Below, piece after piece: positions 34,532 to 42,099 of a DNA stretch of 45,522 nt (the first letter of the stretch is position 1; the number at the start of each line of letters is the position of its first letter). Below the pieces are notes generated by a model that was given only the letters and a program-made list of their open reading frames with translations, ran no database searches and had not been told where the DNA came from. The stretch is taken from the NCBI GenBank assembly GCA_022340245.1, contig JAJDOI010000223.1:1-45522 (forward strand), given 5' to 3'. A program made the translations under genes and the position numbers. Source of the stretch: Thiogranum sp. (GTDB lineage: Bacteria; Pseudomonadota; Gammaproteobacteria; DSM-19610).

Positions 34532-35688
34532 TGGATATTTTCCTGGTCGGCGGCGCAGTGCGCGACAGACTGCTCGGCCTGCCGGTGGGCGAGCGTGACT
34601 GGGTGGTGGTCGGGGCTACGCCGCAGCAGATGCTGGAGCAGGGTTACCGGCAGGTGGGCAAGGATTTCCCGGTGTTCCTGCACCCGGAAAGCAAAGAGGA
34701 GTACGCACTGGCGCGCACCGAACGCAAGGTCGCACCTGGCTACAAGGGTTTCGAATTTCACACCGACCCGGGCGTAACCCTCGAAGAAGACCTGATGCGC
34801 CGCGACCTGACCGTCAACGCCATGGCAGAGAACGCCGACGGTGAACTTATCGACCCCTACGGGGGGCAGGAGGATCTCGCCGCGGGCCGCCTGCGGCATG
34901 TCAGCCCCGCCTTCGCTGAAGACCCGGTGCGCATTCTGCGCGTGGCGCGCTTCGCCGCACGCTTCGGCCAATGGGGTTTCAGTGTCGCCCACAGCACCAA
35001 CGCGCTGATGCGGAAAATGGTCGCCGACGGGGAAGTCGACTACCTGGTACCCGAACGGGTCTGGGCGGAGGTAGCCAAGGCCCTGGCGTGCGACAGACCC
35101 GAGCGTTTTTTTACCGTGCTGCACGGCTGCGGCGCCCTCGCGGTGCTGTTTCCGGAGATCGAGCGCGAGTACGCCGACAACCAGACCGGTCATGAACACC
35201 CCGGCCTGCCGCCGGCGCTCGCACGTCTGCAACAGAGCGCCAGACAAACTGACGATCCCCGGGTACGCTTCGCGACCCTGGTGCTCTCCCTGGGCGAGGA
35301 CCTGGTCAGCACGCAGCGCCTGGCCCAGGCCGAGACCCTGTGCACGCGTTTTCGCGTACCCAACGATTACACCCGGCTGGCGCTGCTCGCGATACGCATG
35401 GCGGAACAAATCGCCCGAAACGACGCCGGGAGCGCGCTGGATATCATGGAAGCCAGCGGTGCCTTTCGCGACACAAACCGCTGGAAACAGTTGCTGGATG
35501 TCTACGCGTGCTGCGCCGTGATCGACCGGTCGCGTGCCGCCCTGCTGGAAAACGCACGTCTGAAGGCCGCCGCCATCGGCGCCACCGATATTGACGGCGC
35601 CACGCTGGACGGCCCCGCCATCGGTCAGGCGATCCGGGAAAAACGTCGCCAGGCGATAGAGCAGGTCGTTGCGGGAGCGCAGTCGTAA
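34531..35688 (+). CDS. cca: CCA-adding tRNA nucleotidyltransferase with inactivated HD domain
   Basis: 385 residues. The class II nucleotidyltransferase head is clear: FLVGGAVRDRLLGLPVGERDWVVVG, then FPVFLHPESKEEYALARTERK, LEEDLMRRDLTVNAMA and EDPVRILRVARFAARFG. It builds or repairs the 3' CCA of tRNAs. Two oddities: the first metal carboxylate of the DxD pair is Glu21 (E-R-D), and the C-terminal HD phosphohydrolase domain has lost its metal site, since the E. coli-like RFATLCHDLGKG reads RFATLVLSLGED here. The C-terminus is also about 27 residues shorter than E. coli Cca. The start at 34531 gives the normal N-terminus; the track's start lies inside the previous gene. Confidence 0.92.
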   Translation: MDIFLVGGAVRDRLLGLPVGERDWVVVGATPQQMLEQGYRQVGKDFPVFLHPESKEEYALARTERKVAPGYKGFEFHTDPGVTLEEDLMRRDLTVNAMAENADGELIDPYGGQEDLAAGRLRHVSPAFAEDPVRILRVARFAARFGQWGFSVAHSTNALMRKMVADGEVDYLVPERVWAEVAKALACDRPERFFTVLHGCGALAVLFPEIEREYADNQTGHEHPGLPPALARLQQSARQTDDPRVRFATLVLSLGEDLVSTQRLAQAETLCTRFRVPNDYTRLALLAIRMAEQIARNDAGSALDIMEASGAFRDTNRWKQLLDVYACCAVIDRSRAALLENARLKAAAIGATDIDGATLDGPAIGQAIREKRRQAIEQVVAGAQS

Positions 35689-35691
35689 AGA

Positions 35692-36462
35692 ATGGCTTTG
35701 CTAGCCGCCCTGTCCGACTACCGCAGGTCGCGCGCCGCGCGAAAAACCGTTCGCAAACTCAAGCAGCTGCGCACGCGCACCTCTCCGGCCGGTTACACAC
35801 TTCGCTCTTTCGACCGTCACCGTTGCATCTTCGTACATATACCCAAGTGCGCGGGCGTCTCCGTGTGCCGGAGCCTGTTTGGAGATTACGGCGCCGGCCA
35901 CTACCCGATCCGCGTCTTTCAGGAGGTCTTCGAGCCGCCGCTGTTCGACAGTTATTTCAAGTTCGCCTTTGTACGCAACCCCTGGGACAGACTGCTGTCG
36001 GCGTATCGCTTTTTGAGCCAGGGCGGTTTCAATGAGACCGACCGCCGCTGGGCCCGGCGGTATTTGTCGCCTTACCGTGAGTTCGGCGAGTTTGTGCGCG
36101 ACTGGGTGACACCGGACAACATCGCCTCCTGGATTCATTTCAGACCCCAGGTCGACTTCCTTTCCCTGGCCAACGGGAAAAGCGGCGTGGATTTTGTCGG
36201 ACGCTACGAACACCTCGATGCCGATTTCCGCCGCGTCTGTGAACGGATCGGCGTAAAAAACCGCCTTTTGCACCTGAACAGTAACGGGCACCGTGGCGAG
36301 GACTACCGCCCGGCCTACGATACCGAGACCAGAGCTATTGTCGCCGAGGTCTATGGCCGGGACATCGCCGCACTGGGCTACGACTTTGACGATGACGACA
36401 TCATTCCCGCCGCGTGCGCACCGTCACAGGAACATGGCAAACAGAACGACGCCGAGGATTAA
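35692..36462 (+). CDS. Sulfotransferase family 2-like protein
   Basis: 256 residues, no signal peptide. The 5'-phosphosulfate loop is seen as CIFVHIPKCAGVSVCRSLFG (about 41-60; PKxxGxS type) and the 3'-phosphate motif as FKFAFVRNPWDRLLSAYRFL (about 87-106). It should transfer sulfate from PAPS to a carbohydrate or other acceptor; the acceptor is unknown. It begins 3 bp after the cca stop and its 3' end overlaps the convergent uppP by 39 bp. The position between cca and uppP interrupts a block otherwise conserved in Gammaproteobacteria, which suggests later insertion. Confidence 0.8.
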   Translation: MALLAALSDYRRSRAARKTVRKLKQLRTRTSPAGYTLRSFDRHRCIFVHIPKCAGVSVCRSLFGDYGAGHYPIRVFQEVFEPPLFDSYFKFAFVRNPWDRLLSAYRFLSQGGFNETDRRWARRYLSPYREFGEFVRDWVTPDNIASWIHFRPQVDFLSLANGKSGVDFVGRYEHLDADFRRVCERIGVKNRLLHLNSNGHRGEDYRPAYDTETRAIVAEVYGRDIAALGYDFDDDDIIPAACAPSQEHGKQNDAED

Positions 36463-37221
36463 ACGGTAGACCACGAACGGCATCATGCCGATGCGATCCA
36501 GCAGTTTCAAAAAGTAGTGGATGCAAAAGTAGGCGCTGACACCCGAGACCACGACACCCACGAGCATGTCCGTCCACAGGACCGGCTCGGCGGCCTCGAT
36601 GAGCCCGGTCATTTCGTAGCCGGCCGCCATCGCGATCGCCGGCACGGAGAGCAGAAATGAAAACCGCGCCGCGGCCTTGCGATCCAGCCCCACCAGCAGA
36701 CCGGCTGCGATGGTGATACCGGAACGCGATGTACCGGGAATCAGCGCCAGCGCCTGGGCCAGCGCAATGACCGCCACGCGCCCGGCTCCCAGCCGGTATT
36801 CGCAACGGGTTTGCGCCCCGATTCTGTCGGCATAACCCAGCAGCACGCCGAACACGATGGTGGTGGTGGCGATAACCAGCGGCGCGCGCAGGACAGTTTT
36901 GACGGCAGTGTGGAACAGCAAACCGGCCAGGCCGAGGGGAATGGTGCCAAGCAACACCGCCCAGGCGAGTAACGCCTCGTCGTCCGGATTGCGGGTGCGC
37001 AAGGCGCTGAACCAGGAATTGGCCATGGCCGCCAGTTCATCGCGGAAATAGACAATGACCGCCGCGAGTGTACCGAAGTGCACCGCCACGTCGAAGGCCA
37101 GGCCCTGGCCGGGCCAGCCGGTCAGTACCGGCACCAGTACCAGGTGCGCGGAACTGGAAATCGGCAGAAACTCGCTTAGCCCCTGGGCCAGCGCCAGAAC
37201 AATCGCCTGAAAAATGTCCAT
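36424..37221 (-). CDS. uppP: Undecaprenyl-diphosphatase UppP (BacA)
   Basis: 265 residues, strongly hydrophobic. Both family motifs are present: ALAQGLSEFLPISSSAHLVLVP near the N-terminus and LIPGTSRSGITIAAGLLVGLDRKAAARFSFLLS in the second half. It dephosphorylates undecaprenyl diphosphate so that the lipid carrier can be reused for cell-wall synthesis. The ATG at 37221 gives the normal MDIFQAIVLALAQGL start; the track's extension (19 residues) is not supported. It is 13 bp downstream of the MidA-like gene. The 3' end overlaps the convergent sulfotransferase gene by 39 bp. Confidence 0.95.
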   Translation of the reverse strand: MDIFQAIVLALAQGLSEFLPISSSAHLVLVPVLTGWPGQGLAFDVAVHFGTLAAVIVYFRDELAAMANSWFSALRTRNPDDEALLAWAVLLGTIPLGLAGLLFHTAVKTVLRAPLVIATTTIVFGVLLGYADRIGAQTRCEYRLGAGRVAVIALAQALALIPGTSRSGITIAAGLLVGLDRKAAARFSFLLSVPAIAMAAGYEMTGLIEAAEPVLWTDMLVGVVVSGVSAYFCIHYFLKLLDRIGMMPFVVYRLILGVVLFAMFL

Positions 37222-37234
37222 TTGCGGTTCTTGT

Positions 37235-38398
37235 CTATAAACGGCTGCGCAGGTCAGGCAGGGCGAAGCCCAGGACACCGTGCTCGAGCTGGCGTGAAAA
37301 TCCGATGAATTTGAAACGCTCGCCCATTTCGCCGGGCAGCACCAGGCGCTTGGCCTCGTTGCTCAATTGCAGGAACCGCCGCGTGTCGGCGGGGTCGGCC
37401 GCGGACAGCAGCTGATCGAGGCCGCAGCCAAGGAGAAACTGTGCCTGGCTGGTGTAGCCGGCCAGGCGCATCCCGGCGTCGGTCCCGGCCTCGGCCACCG
37501 CGGTGAAATCGACAAACGCGGTAATATCCTGGAGACCCGGACACCAGAGTGGATCGGCGTGGGCCTGGTGACGGTAGTGGCACAGCAGCGTGCCCATGCA
37601 CCGCTGCGGGTGGTAGTACTCGGCGCGGCCATAGCCGTAGTCGGCCAGCAGCACTGCGCCGCTGGCAATCAGCTCACACAGCGACTGCACCCAGGGCTTG
37701 AGACCGGGGCAGTACTCGGACGCGTACTCGCCCTGCCAGTGGTTGTCGCGCGCCAGCCCCTCAACAAGGCGCTGCAGGTCGTCGTCGGGGGACATTTCGC
37801 ACCACGCCAGTCCCTGCTCGGTCGCGCTGACGCCGAGCGCCTGCACCTGACCGTCGCGCCAGCGGAAGCAGCTGACGGGCAAGGCATCGGCCACCTCGTT
37901 GCCGAACACCACGCCGTTGAACGCCGTCTGCGGCAGGCGATCCAGCCATTCAACGCGTGCCGCGAGCCGAGACAAGCCCTTCAAGCTGTCCTGCTGCAGC
38001 GCCCGCATGGCCGCGCTGCATTCCAGAATATAGTAGCGCTCCGGCAAGGCCTGCAGCACCCCCAGCTCCTGTAACAGGACACCCGCCAGTGCGCCGCTGC
38101 CGGCGCCCAGCTCCAGCACGCAACCCCCGCTGACCTGCTGGAGCACGGACGCAATGGAGCGGGCCAGACAACGCCCGAACAGCGCACCCGACTCCGGCGC
38201 GGTGACGAAATCGCCCTGCTCGCCAAACGGCACCAGGCCGCCGGCGTAGTAACCCAGGCCCGGTTCGTAGAGCGCCATGTTCATATAACTGTCGAAAGGC
38301 AGGCAGCCACCCCGGCGCCGGCTGGCCTGTGTGATTTTTTCCAGGAGTCTGTCGCTGACGGCTCTGGCGTCAGCGCCGGGCGGCGGGGAGAGGGACAT
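37235..38398 (-). CDS. MidA/NDUFAF7-like SAM-dependent methyltransferase (DUF185)
   Basis: 387 residues. Typical N-terminus of the family: GGCLPFDSYMNMALYEPGLGYYAGG, then GDFVTAPESGALFGRCLARSI, the SAM-binding motif VLELGAGSGALAGVLL, YYILECSAAMRALQ, and VVFGNEVADALPVSCFRW. The mitochondrial relative methylates an arginine of complex I subunit NDUFS2; the bacterial role is unknown but the enzyme is widespread. The start at 38398 lies 11 bp after the folK stop, and GGAGAGGGAC precedes it. Encoded in a folB-folK-midA-uppP string with spacings of 4 to 13 bp, so one operon is likely. Confidence 0.9.
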   Translation of the reverse strand: MSLSPPPGADARAVSDRLLEKITQASRRRGGCLPFDSYMNMALYEPGLGYYAGGLVPFGEQGDFVTAPESGALFGRCLARSIASVLQQVSGGCVLELGAGSGALAGVLLQELGVLQALPERYYILECSAAMRALQQDSLKGLSRLAARVEWLDRLPQTAFNGVVFGNEVADALPVSCFRWRDGQVQALGVSATEQGLAWCEMSPDDDLQRLVEGLARDNHWQGEYASEYCPGLKPWVQSLCELIASGAVLLADYGYGRAEYYHPQRCMGTLLCHYRHQAHADPLWCPGLQDITAFVDFTAVAEAGTDAGMRLAGYTSQAQFLLGCGLDQLLSAADPADTRRFLQLSNEAKRLVLPGEMGERFKFIGFSRQLEHGVLGFALPDLRSRL

Positions 38399-38409
38399 GC
38401 CCGAACAAA

Positions 38410-38895
38410 TCAGGGTGAGTCCACCGGCCACACCGGCTGTGCCGTGGGGTCGAAGTGATCCCAGATCACCGCAAAAGCAAACCCGGTGACGGGGTGTTTG
38501 CGGTCACCGGCGATCTCCGCCAACGGCTTGAGCACGAACGCATATTCGAGAATCTCGCGGCGCGGCAGGTGCAAGCCGTCTTCGTCGACCACCTGGTCGT
38601 CATAGAGCAACAGGTCCAGATCCAGCGTGCGGCTGCTGCACTTGCCGCCGCTGCGGTCGCGGCCGTGCGCGTCTTCGATGGCGTTGAGGGTATCGGCAAC
38701 CTGGCGGGGGCTCTGCTCAGTATCGAAACCCACCACCAGGTTGTAGAACGGATCGCCGGCAAACCCCTCGGCCTCACTTTCGAAAGTGCGTGAGCGCTGC
38801 AGCGGTCCGAAAGCTTTTTCCAGCGCGGCAATGGCACTGGCGATGTTGCGTTCCCGATCGATGTTACTGCCAACGCTTACATAGACTCTGGCCAC
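38410..38895 (-). CDS. folK: FolK, 6-hydroxymethyl-7,8-dihydropterin pyrophosphokinase
   Basis: 161 residues, normal length. RVYVSVGSNIDRERNIASAIAALEKAFG at the N-terminus, FYNLVVGFDTEQSP, and the signature SSRTLDLDLLLYDDQVVDEDGLHLPRREILEYAFVLKPLAEIA. It activates the pterin for folate synthesis. The GTG at 38895 is chosen because AAAGGAGTTGAAGTA lies directly before it and only 4 bp then separate it from folB; the track starts 9 codons earlier, inside folB. Confidence 0.95.
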   Translation of the reverse strand: MARVYVSVGSNIDRERNIASAIAALEKAFGPLQRSRTFESEAEGFAGDPFYNLVVGFDTEQSPRQVADTLNAIEDAHGRDRSGGKCSSRTLDLDLLLYDDQVVDEDGLHLPRREILEYAFVLKPLAEIAGDRKHPVTGFAFAVIWDHFDPTAQPVWPVDSP

Positions 38896-38899
38896 TACT

Positions 38900-39256
38900 T
38901 CAACTCCTTTCACCACGCTCAATCATAACGCCTACCCCTTTGGCACCACGTACCGCGCCACCTTTGTTAAGGGTTAGACGCAACCAGGGGACTGCAAATT
39001 CCTCTCTGACCAGTTCCGCAACACGTTCGGCAAGTGTTTCAACCAGCTGAAATTCGCTGGCCTCAACGAACGCAATTATGCGCTTGGCCACTGCTTTGTA
39101 ATTGAGGGTGTCGTCGATGTGGTCACTGGCCGCAGCCCGGGCGATATCCGTAGCCATCTCCAGGTCAAAGGACAGGGTCTGCTTGATGGCACGCTCCCAG
39201 GCGTAGATACCGATAACGGTATCTACGCGCAGGTCGCGGATGAAAATAATGTCCAT
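38900..39256 (-). CDS. folB: FolB, dihydroneopterin aldolase
   Basis: 118 residues, normal length. DIIFIRDLRVDTVIGIYAWERAIKQTLSFDLEM at the N-terminus, NYKAVAKRIIAFVEASEFQLVETLAERVAELV in the centre and WLRLTLNKGGAVRGAKGVGVMIER at the end are characteristic. It cleaves dihydroneopterin to give the FolK substrate. It heads the folB-folK-midA-uppP operon and is divergent from plsY, the arrangement known from E. coli relatives. Confidence 0.95.
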   Translation of the reverse strand: MDIIFIRDLRVDTVIGIYAWERAIKQTLSFDLEMATDIARAAASDHIDDTLNYKAVAKRIIAFVEASEFQLVETLAERVAELVREEFAVPWLRLTLNKGGAVRGAKGVGVMIERGERS

Positions 39257-39377
39257 ACTGCCCAGGTCGCTGCCTCGTAAACCCTACACTATATTACATG
39301 TCGCCGTGCCGGCTCCAGCCAAACCGCAGCGACCATGGCGCTTGACCAAAGGCCCTCGAGGCATTCCAATAGTCGCG

Positions 39378-39971
39378 ATGACCACAGCCCCGATCCTCAT
39401 CGCCTTCGCCTATCTCGCGGGTTCCATCTCCTCGGCTATCATTGTCTGCCGTCTGCTCGGCCTGCCCGACCCGCGTGGCGAAGGCTCCGGCAACCCGGGC
39501 GCTACCAACGTGTTGAGAATCGGGGGTAAAAAGGCCGCCGCCATCACGCTGATCGGCGACATGCTAAAGGGCCTCATCCCGGTGCTGGTGGCCAAGCTGC
39601 TCGGCGCGCCTCTCGGGGTGCAGGCCATGGTCGCGGTGGCGGCGTTCCTCGGTCACCTGTATCCGGTGTTTTTCGGCTTTCGCGGCGGCAAGGGTGTGGC
39701 CACGGCGCTGGGAGTGCTGCTGGGTCTGCACTGGCAGGTGGGGCTGCTGACCATCGCCACCTGGCTGGTGATCGCCAAACTGTTCAAGGTCTCGTCGCTC
39801 GCTGCCCTGTTGTCGCTGCTGGTCACACCACTGTATATATGGTGGCTGATCCCCGAACGTTCGCTGATCGCCGCCATTGTCTTTATGGTCGCGCTGCTGT
39901 TCTGGCGGCACCGATCGAATATCAGGAATCTGATCCAGGGCACCGAGGGGCGTATCAGCGGTAAAGATTGA
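39378..39971 (+). CDS. plsY: PlsY, acyl-phosphate:glycerol-3-phosphate acyltransferase
   Basis: 197 residues, mostly hydrophobic (about five membrane segments). The three PlsY motifs are visible: AGSISSAIIVCRLLGLPDPRGEGSGNPGATNVLR, LKGLIPVLVAKLLG and GHLYPVFFGFRGGKGVATALG. It makes lysophosphatidic acid in phospholipid synthesis. The ATG at 39378 gives the normal N-terminus (MTTAPILIAFAYLAGS); the track's 46-residue extension covers the intergenic promoter region. Divergent from folB. Confidence 0.95.
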   Translation: MTTAPILIAFAYLAGSISSAIIVCRLLGLPDPRGEGSGNPGATNVLRIGGKKAAAITLIGDMLKGLIPVLVAKLLGAPLGVQAMVAVAAFLGHLYPVFFGFRGGKGVATALGVLLGLHWQVGLLTIATWLVIAKLFKVSSLAALLSLLVTPLYIWWLIPERSLIAAIVFMVALLFWRHRSNIRNLIQGTEGRISGKD

Positions 39972-40210
39972 GGCAGACGCCCACTCGTATCGCTTGCGAT
40001 GACACCCGCATTAAAAGCGGAGAAAACTGCCACGCTACGAATCTGGCGTCTTGCCCAGGGGCCAGGGGCGGCAGTGCCTCGACGGCTTAGGGCGCGAGCG
40101 CATGCACCGTGAACCCTGTCCCGACCGTAACCCGGCTTTTAGGGTGGCGGAAGGGCGCCTGGTGAAAATGCCGCTAACCCCGGTAATCGAGCTGCTTGCG
40201 TCACGCTCAG
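39972..40210. other. Gap between convergent plsY and tsaD, no gene seen
   Basis: 239 bp with no credible gene, no T-tract hairpin and no tRNA-like structure that I can make out. A 66-codon plus-strand ORF and minus-strand frames cross it, but none has a ribosome binding site or a family I know. CAGGGGC occurs twice close together (around 40057-40070). Confidence 0.5.
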
Positions 40211-41224
40211 TTAAATCGCCGCCAGTTCCTCCAGTGACCAGCGCGGCCTGACGCTCACCTCGAGGCCCTCGCACTGCCCCGCCTGGAGGCGACAGGCGCC
40301 TGCATAGGCAATCATGGCGCCATTGTCGGTACAGAACTCCAGCCGCGGATAAAACACCTCGGCGGACACGCGCCGCGCCATCGTCTGCAGCCCCGCACGC
40401 AGAGCCCGGTTGGCGCCGACGCCGCCGGCGACCACCAGACGCCCGATACCGGTCTGCTCGAGGGCACGGCGGCATTTGATGACCATGGTATCGACCACCG
40501 CATCCTCGAACGCGCGCGCAATATCGGCACGCGTCTGCGCGTCATCACCGACATCACGGCTGGTTGTCAGGGCGAAGGTTTTCAGGCCGCTGAAGCTGAA
40601 GTCCAGGCCCGGCCGATCGGTCATGGGGCGCGGAAAGCGAAACCGCGTCGGGTTGCCCTGCTCCGCGAGCTTCGCCAGCTGCGGCCCGCCCGGGTAATCC
40701 AGGCCCAGCAGCTTGGCGGTTTTGTCAAAGGCCTCGCCGGCGGCGTCATCCAGGGTGTCACCCAGAATGCGGTAGGCACCGACCCCCTCGACCTGTACCA
40801 GCAGGGTGTGTCCGCCGGAAACCAGTAAGGCGACAAAAGGATACCCGGGCGCCGGCGTCTCCAGCATGGGCGCCAGCAAATGCCCCTCCATGTGGTGCAC
40901 GCCCAGTGCCGGCACGCCCAGACTCCAGGCCAGGCTGCGCCCGATGCTGGCCCCGACCAGCAGGGCGCCGACCAGCCCCGGTCCGGCCGTGTAGGCGACG
41001 CCGGCGATGGCACGCCGATCGACACCGCTGTCGCTCAGCACCTGCGACAGCAACGGCAGCGCCTTGCGCACGTGGTCGCGCGAGGCCAGTTCCGGCACGA
41101 CACCGCCGTAGCCGGCGTGCAGCGCAACCTGGCTGTGCAATGCGTGTCCCAGCAGGCCGCGTTCGGTGTCGAACAGGGCCACCCCGGTTTCGTCGCAGGA
41201 CGATTCAATTCCCAGTACCAGCAT
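40211..41224 (-). CDS. tsaD: TsaD, tRNA N6-adenosine threonylcarbamoyltransferase
   Basis: 337 residues, normal length. [19 protein letters not shown] at the start, the metal-binding pair in [34 protein letters not shown], and [17 protein letters not shown] near the C-terminus are the family's marks. It adds the threonylcarbamoyl group to A37 of ANN-reading tRNAs. Divergent from rpsU, the conserved gammaproteobacterial arrangement. Confidence 0.96.
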   Translation of the reverse strand: MLVLGIESSCDETGVALFDTERGLLGHALHSQVALHAGYGGVVPELASRDHVRKALPLLSQVLSDSGVDRRAIAGVAYTAGPGLVGALLVGASIGRSLAWSLGVPALGVHHMEGHLLAPMLETPAPGYPFVALLVSGGHTLLVQVEGVGAYRILGDTLDDAAGEAFDKTAKLLGLDYPGGPQLAKLAEQGNPTRFRFPRPMTDRPGLDFSFSGLKTFALTTSRDVGDDAQTRADIARAFEDAVVDTMVIKCRRALEQTGIGRLVVAGGVGANRALRAGLQTMARRVSAEVFYPRLEFCTDNGAMIAYAGACRLQAGQCEGLEVSVRPRWSLEELAAI

Positions 41225-41280
41225 GCCGCTATGGTAGCGGCATGCGCGCCACCCGCCTAGTTCCGCACCGGAATCAGGGT

Positions 41281-41309
41281 TTTACCTTTGCCCTCCGCAC
41301 TGCTACAAT
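41281..41309 (+). promoter_or_regulatory. Promoter of the rpsU-yqeY-dnaG-rpoD operon
   Basis: TTTACC (41281-41286) and TACAAT (41304-41309) are 17 bp apart, with four and five consensus matches. Transcription would start about 30 bases before the rpsU TTG. It is the best sigma-70 promoter I see in the window. Confidence 0.6.
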
Positions 41310-41347
41310 ATGCGCCCTTTGTGATCACGATTAGTGAGGAAACGGCT

Positions 41348-41563
41348 TTGCCACAAGTAAAAGTACGTGAAAACGAGCCTTTCGAAGTCGCCCTGCGCCG
41401 CTTCAAGCGCTCCTGTGAGAAGGCAGGCATTCTGTCCGAAGTGCGCCGCCGCGAGTTTTATGAAAAACCCACCCAGGAACGCAAACGCAAGCAAGCTGCC
41501 GCCGTCAAGCGTCACGCCAAGAAAGTTTCGCGCGAAAACGCCCGCCGCACCCGCCTGTATTAA
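41348..41563 (+). CDS. rpsU: 30S ribosomal protein S21
   Basis: 71 residues, exact family length: [53 protein letters not shown] and ARRTRLY. The start is a TTG at 41348, read as Met in vivo, with GAGGAAACGGC in front; the track's longer ORF begins in the promoter region. It is the first gene of the macromolecular synthesis operon and is followed by yqeY rather than directly by dnaG. Confidence 0.97.
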   Translation: MPQVKVRENEPFEVALRRFKRSCEKAGILSEVRRREFYEKPTQERKRKQAAAVKRHAKKVSRENARRTRLY

Positions 41564-41583
41564 TTCCCCCGGTCGACCCTGAC

Positions 41584-42030
41584 ATGTCCCTGAAGGAAAC
41601 CCTCCAGCAGGATATGAAGGCCGCGATGCGCGCCGCCGACAAACGCCGCCTGGGCGTCATCCGGCTGATCAACGCCGCCATCAAACAGCGCGAAGTGGAT
41701 GAACGCATCGACCTGGACGACAGCCAGGTCATTGTCGTGCTGGACAAAATGGCCAAGCAGCGCCGCGAATCGATTGAACAATACGAAAAAGCCGGGCGCG
41801 ACGATCTCGCCGAACAGGAACACTTCGAGCTGGAAGTTCTCAAGACCTACCTGCCCGAACAACTGGACGAGGCCGAAATCGACGCCATGATCACCGAGGC
41901 GATTGCCGCGACCGGCGCCCAAAGCGTCAAGGACATGGGCAAGGTCATGGGCCAGCTGAAGGCCCGACTCGCCGGGCGCGCCGACATGGGCGCCGTCAGC
42001 GGCAAAATCAAAGCCAGGCTGTCCGGCTGA
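41584..42030 (+). CDS. yqeY: GatB/YqeY domain-containing protein
   Basis: 148 residues. SLKETLQQDMKAAMRAADKRRLGVIRLINAAIKQREVDERI at the start, RRESIEQYEKAGRDDLAEQEHFELEVLKTYLPEQLDEAEID in the middle and the tail 'VKDMGKVMGQLKARLAGRADMGAVSGKIKARL' are typical YqeY. The fold resembles the tRNA-binding tail of GatB; a role in amidotransferase function is assumed, not proven. It is inserted between rpsU and dnaG, and its stop codon lies within the loop region of a terminator hairpin. Confidence 0.93.
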   Translation: MSLKETLQQDMKAAMRAADKRRLGVIRLINAAIKQREVDERIDLDDSQVIVVLDKMAKQRRESIEQYEKAGRDDLAEQEHFELEVLKTYLPEQLDEAEIDAMITEAIAATGAQSVKDMGKVMGQLKARLAGRADMGAVSGKIKARLSG

Positions 42031-42045
42031 CAAGCCTGTTTTTTT
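42015..42045 (+). terminator. Terminator/attenuator between yqeY and dnaG
   Basis: CAGGCTGTC-CGGCT-GACAAGCCTG forms a 9-bp stem with one bulged A and a 5-base loop, followed directly by seven T. The yqeY stop codon spans loop and stem. It is probably leaky, since dnaG and rpoD have no strong promoter immediately downstream. Confidence 0.75.
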
Positions 42046-42099
42046 GCCCCCTTGCCGGCCACTGCTGACGCCAGCCAGGCGTTTGCATACCATACCCGT

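Noticed and set aside
40051-40475. ORFs on both strands in the plsY-tsaD gap
   Set aside because: They extend into tsaD out of frame, have no ribosome binding site and no recognisable motif.
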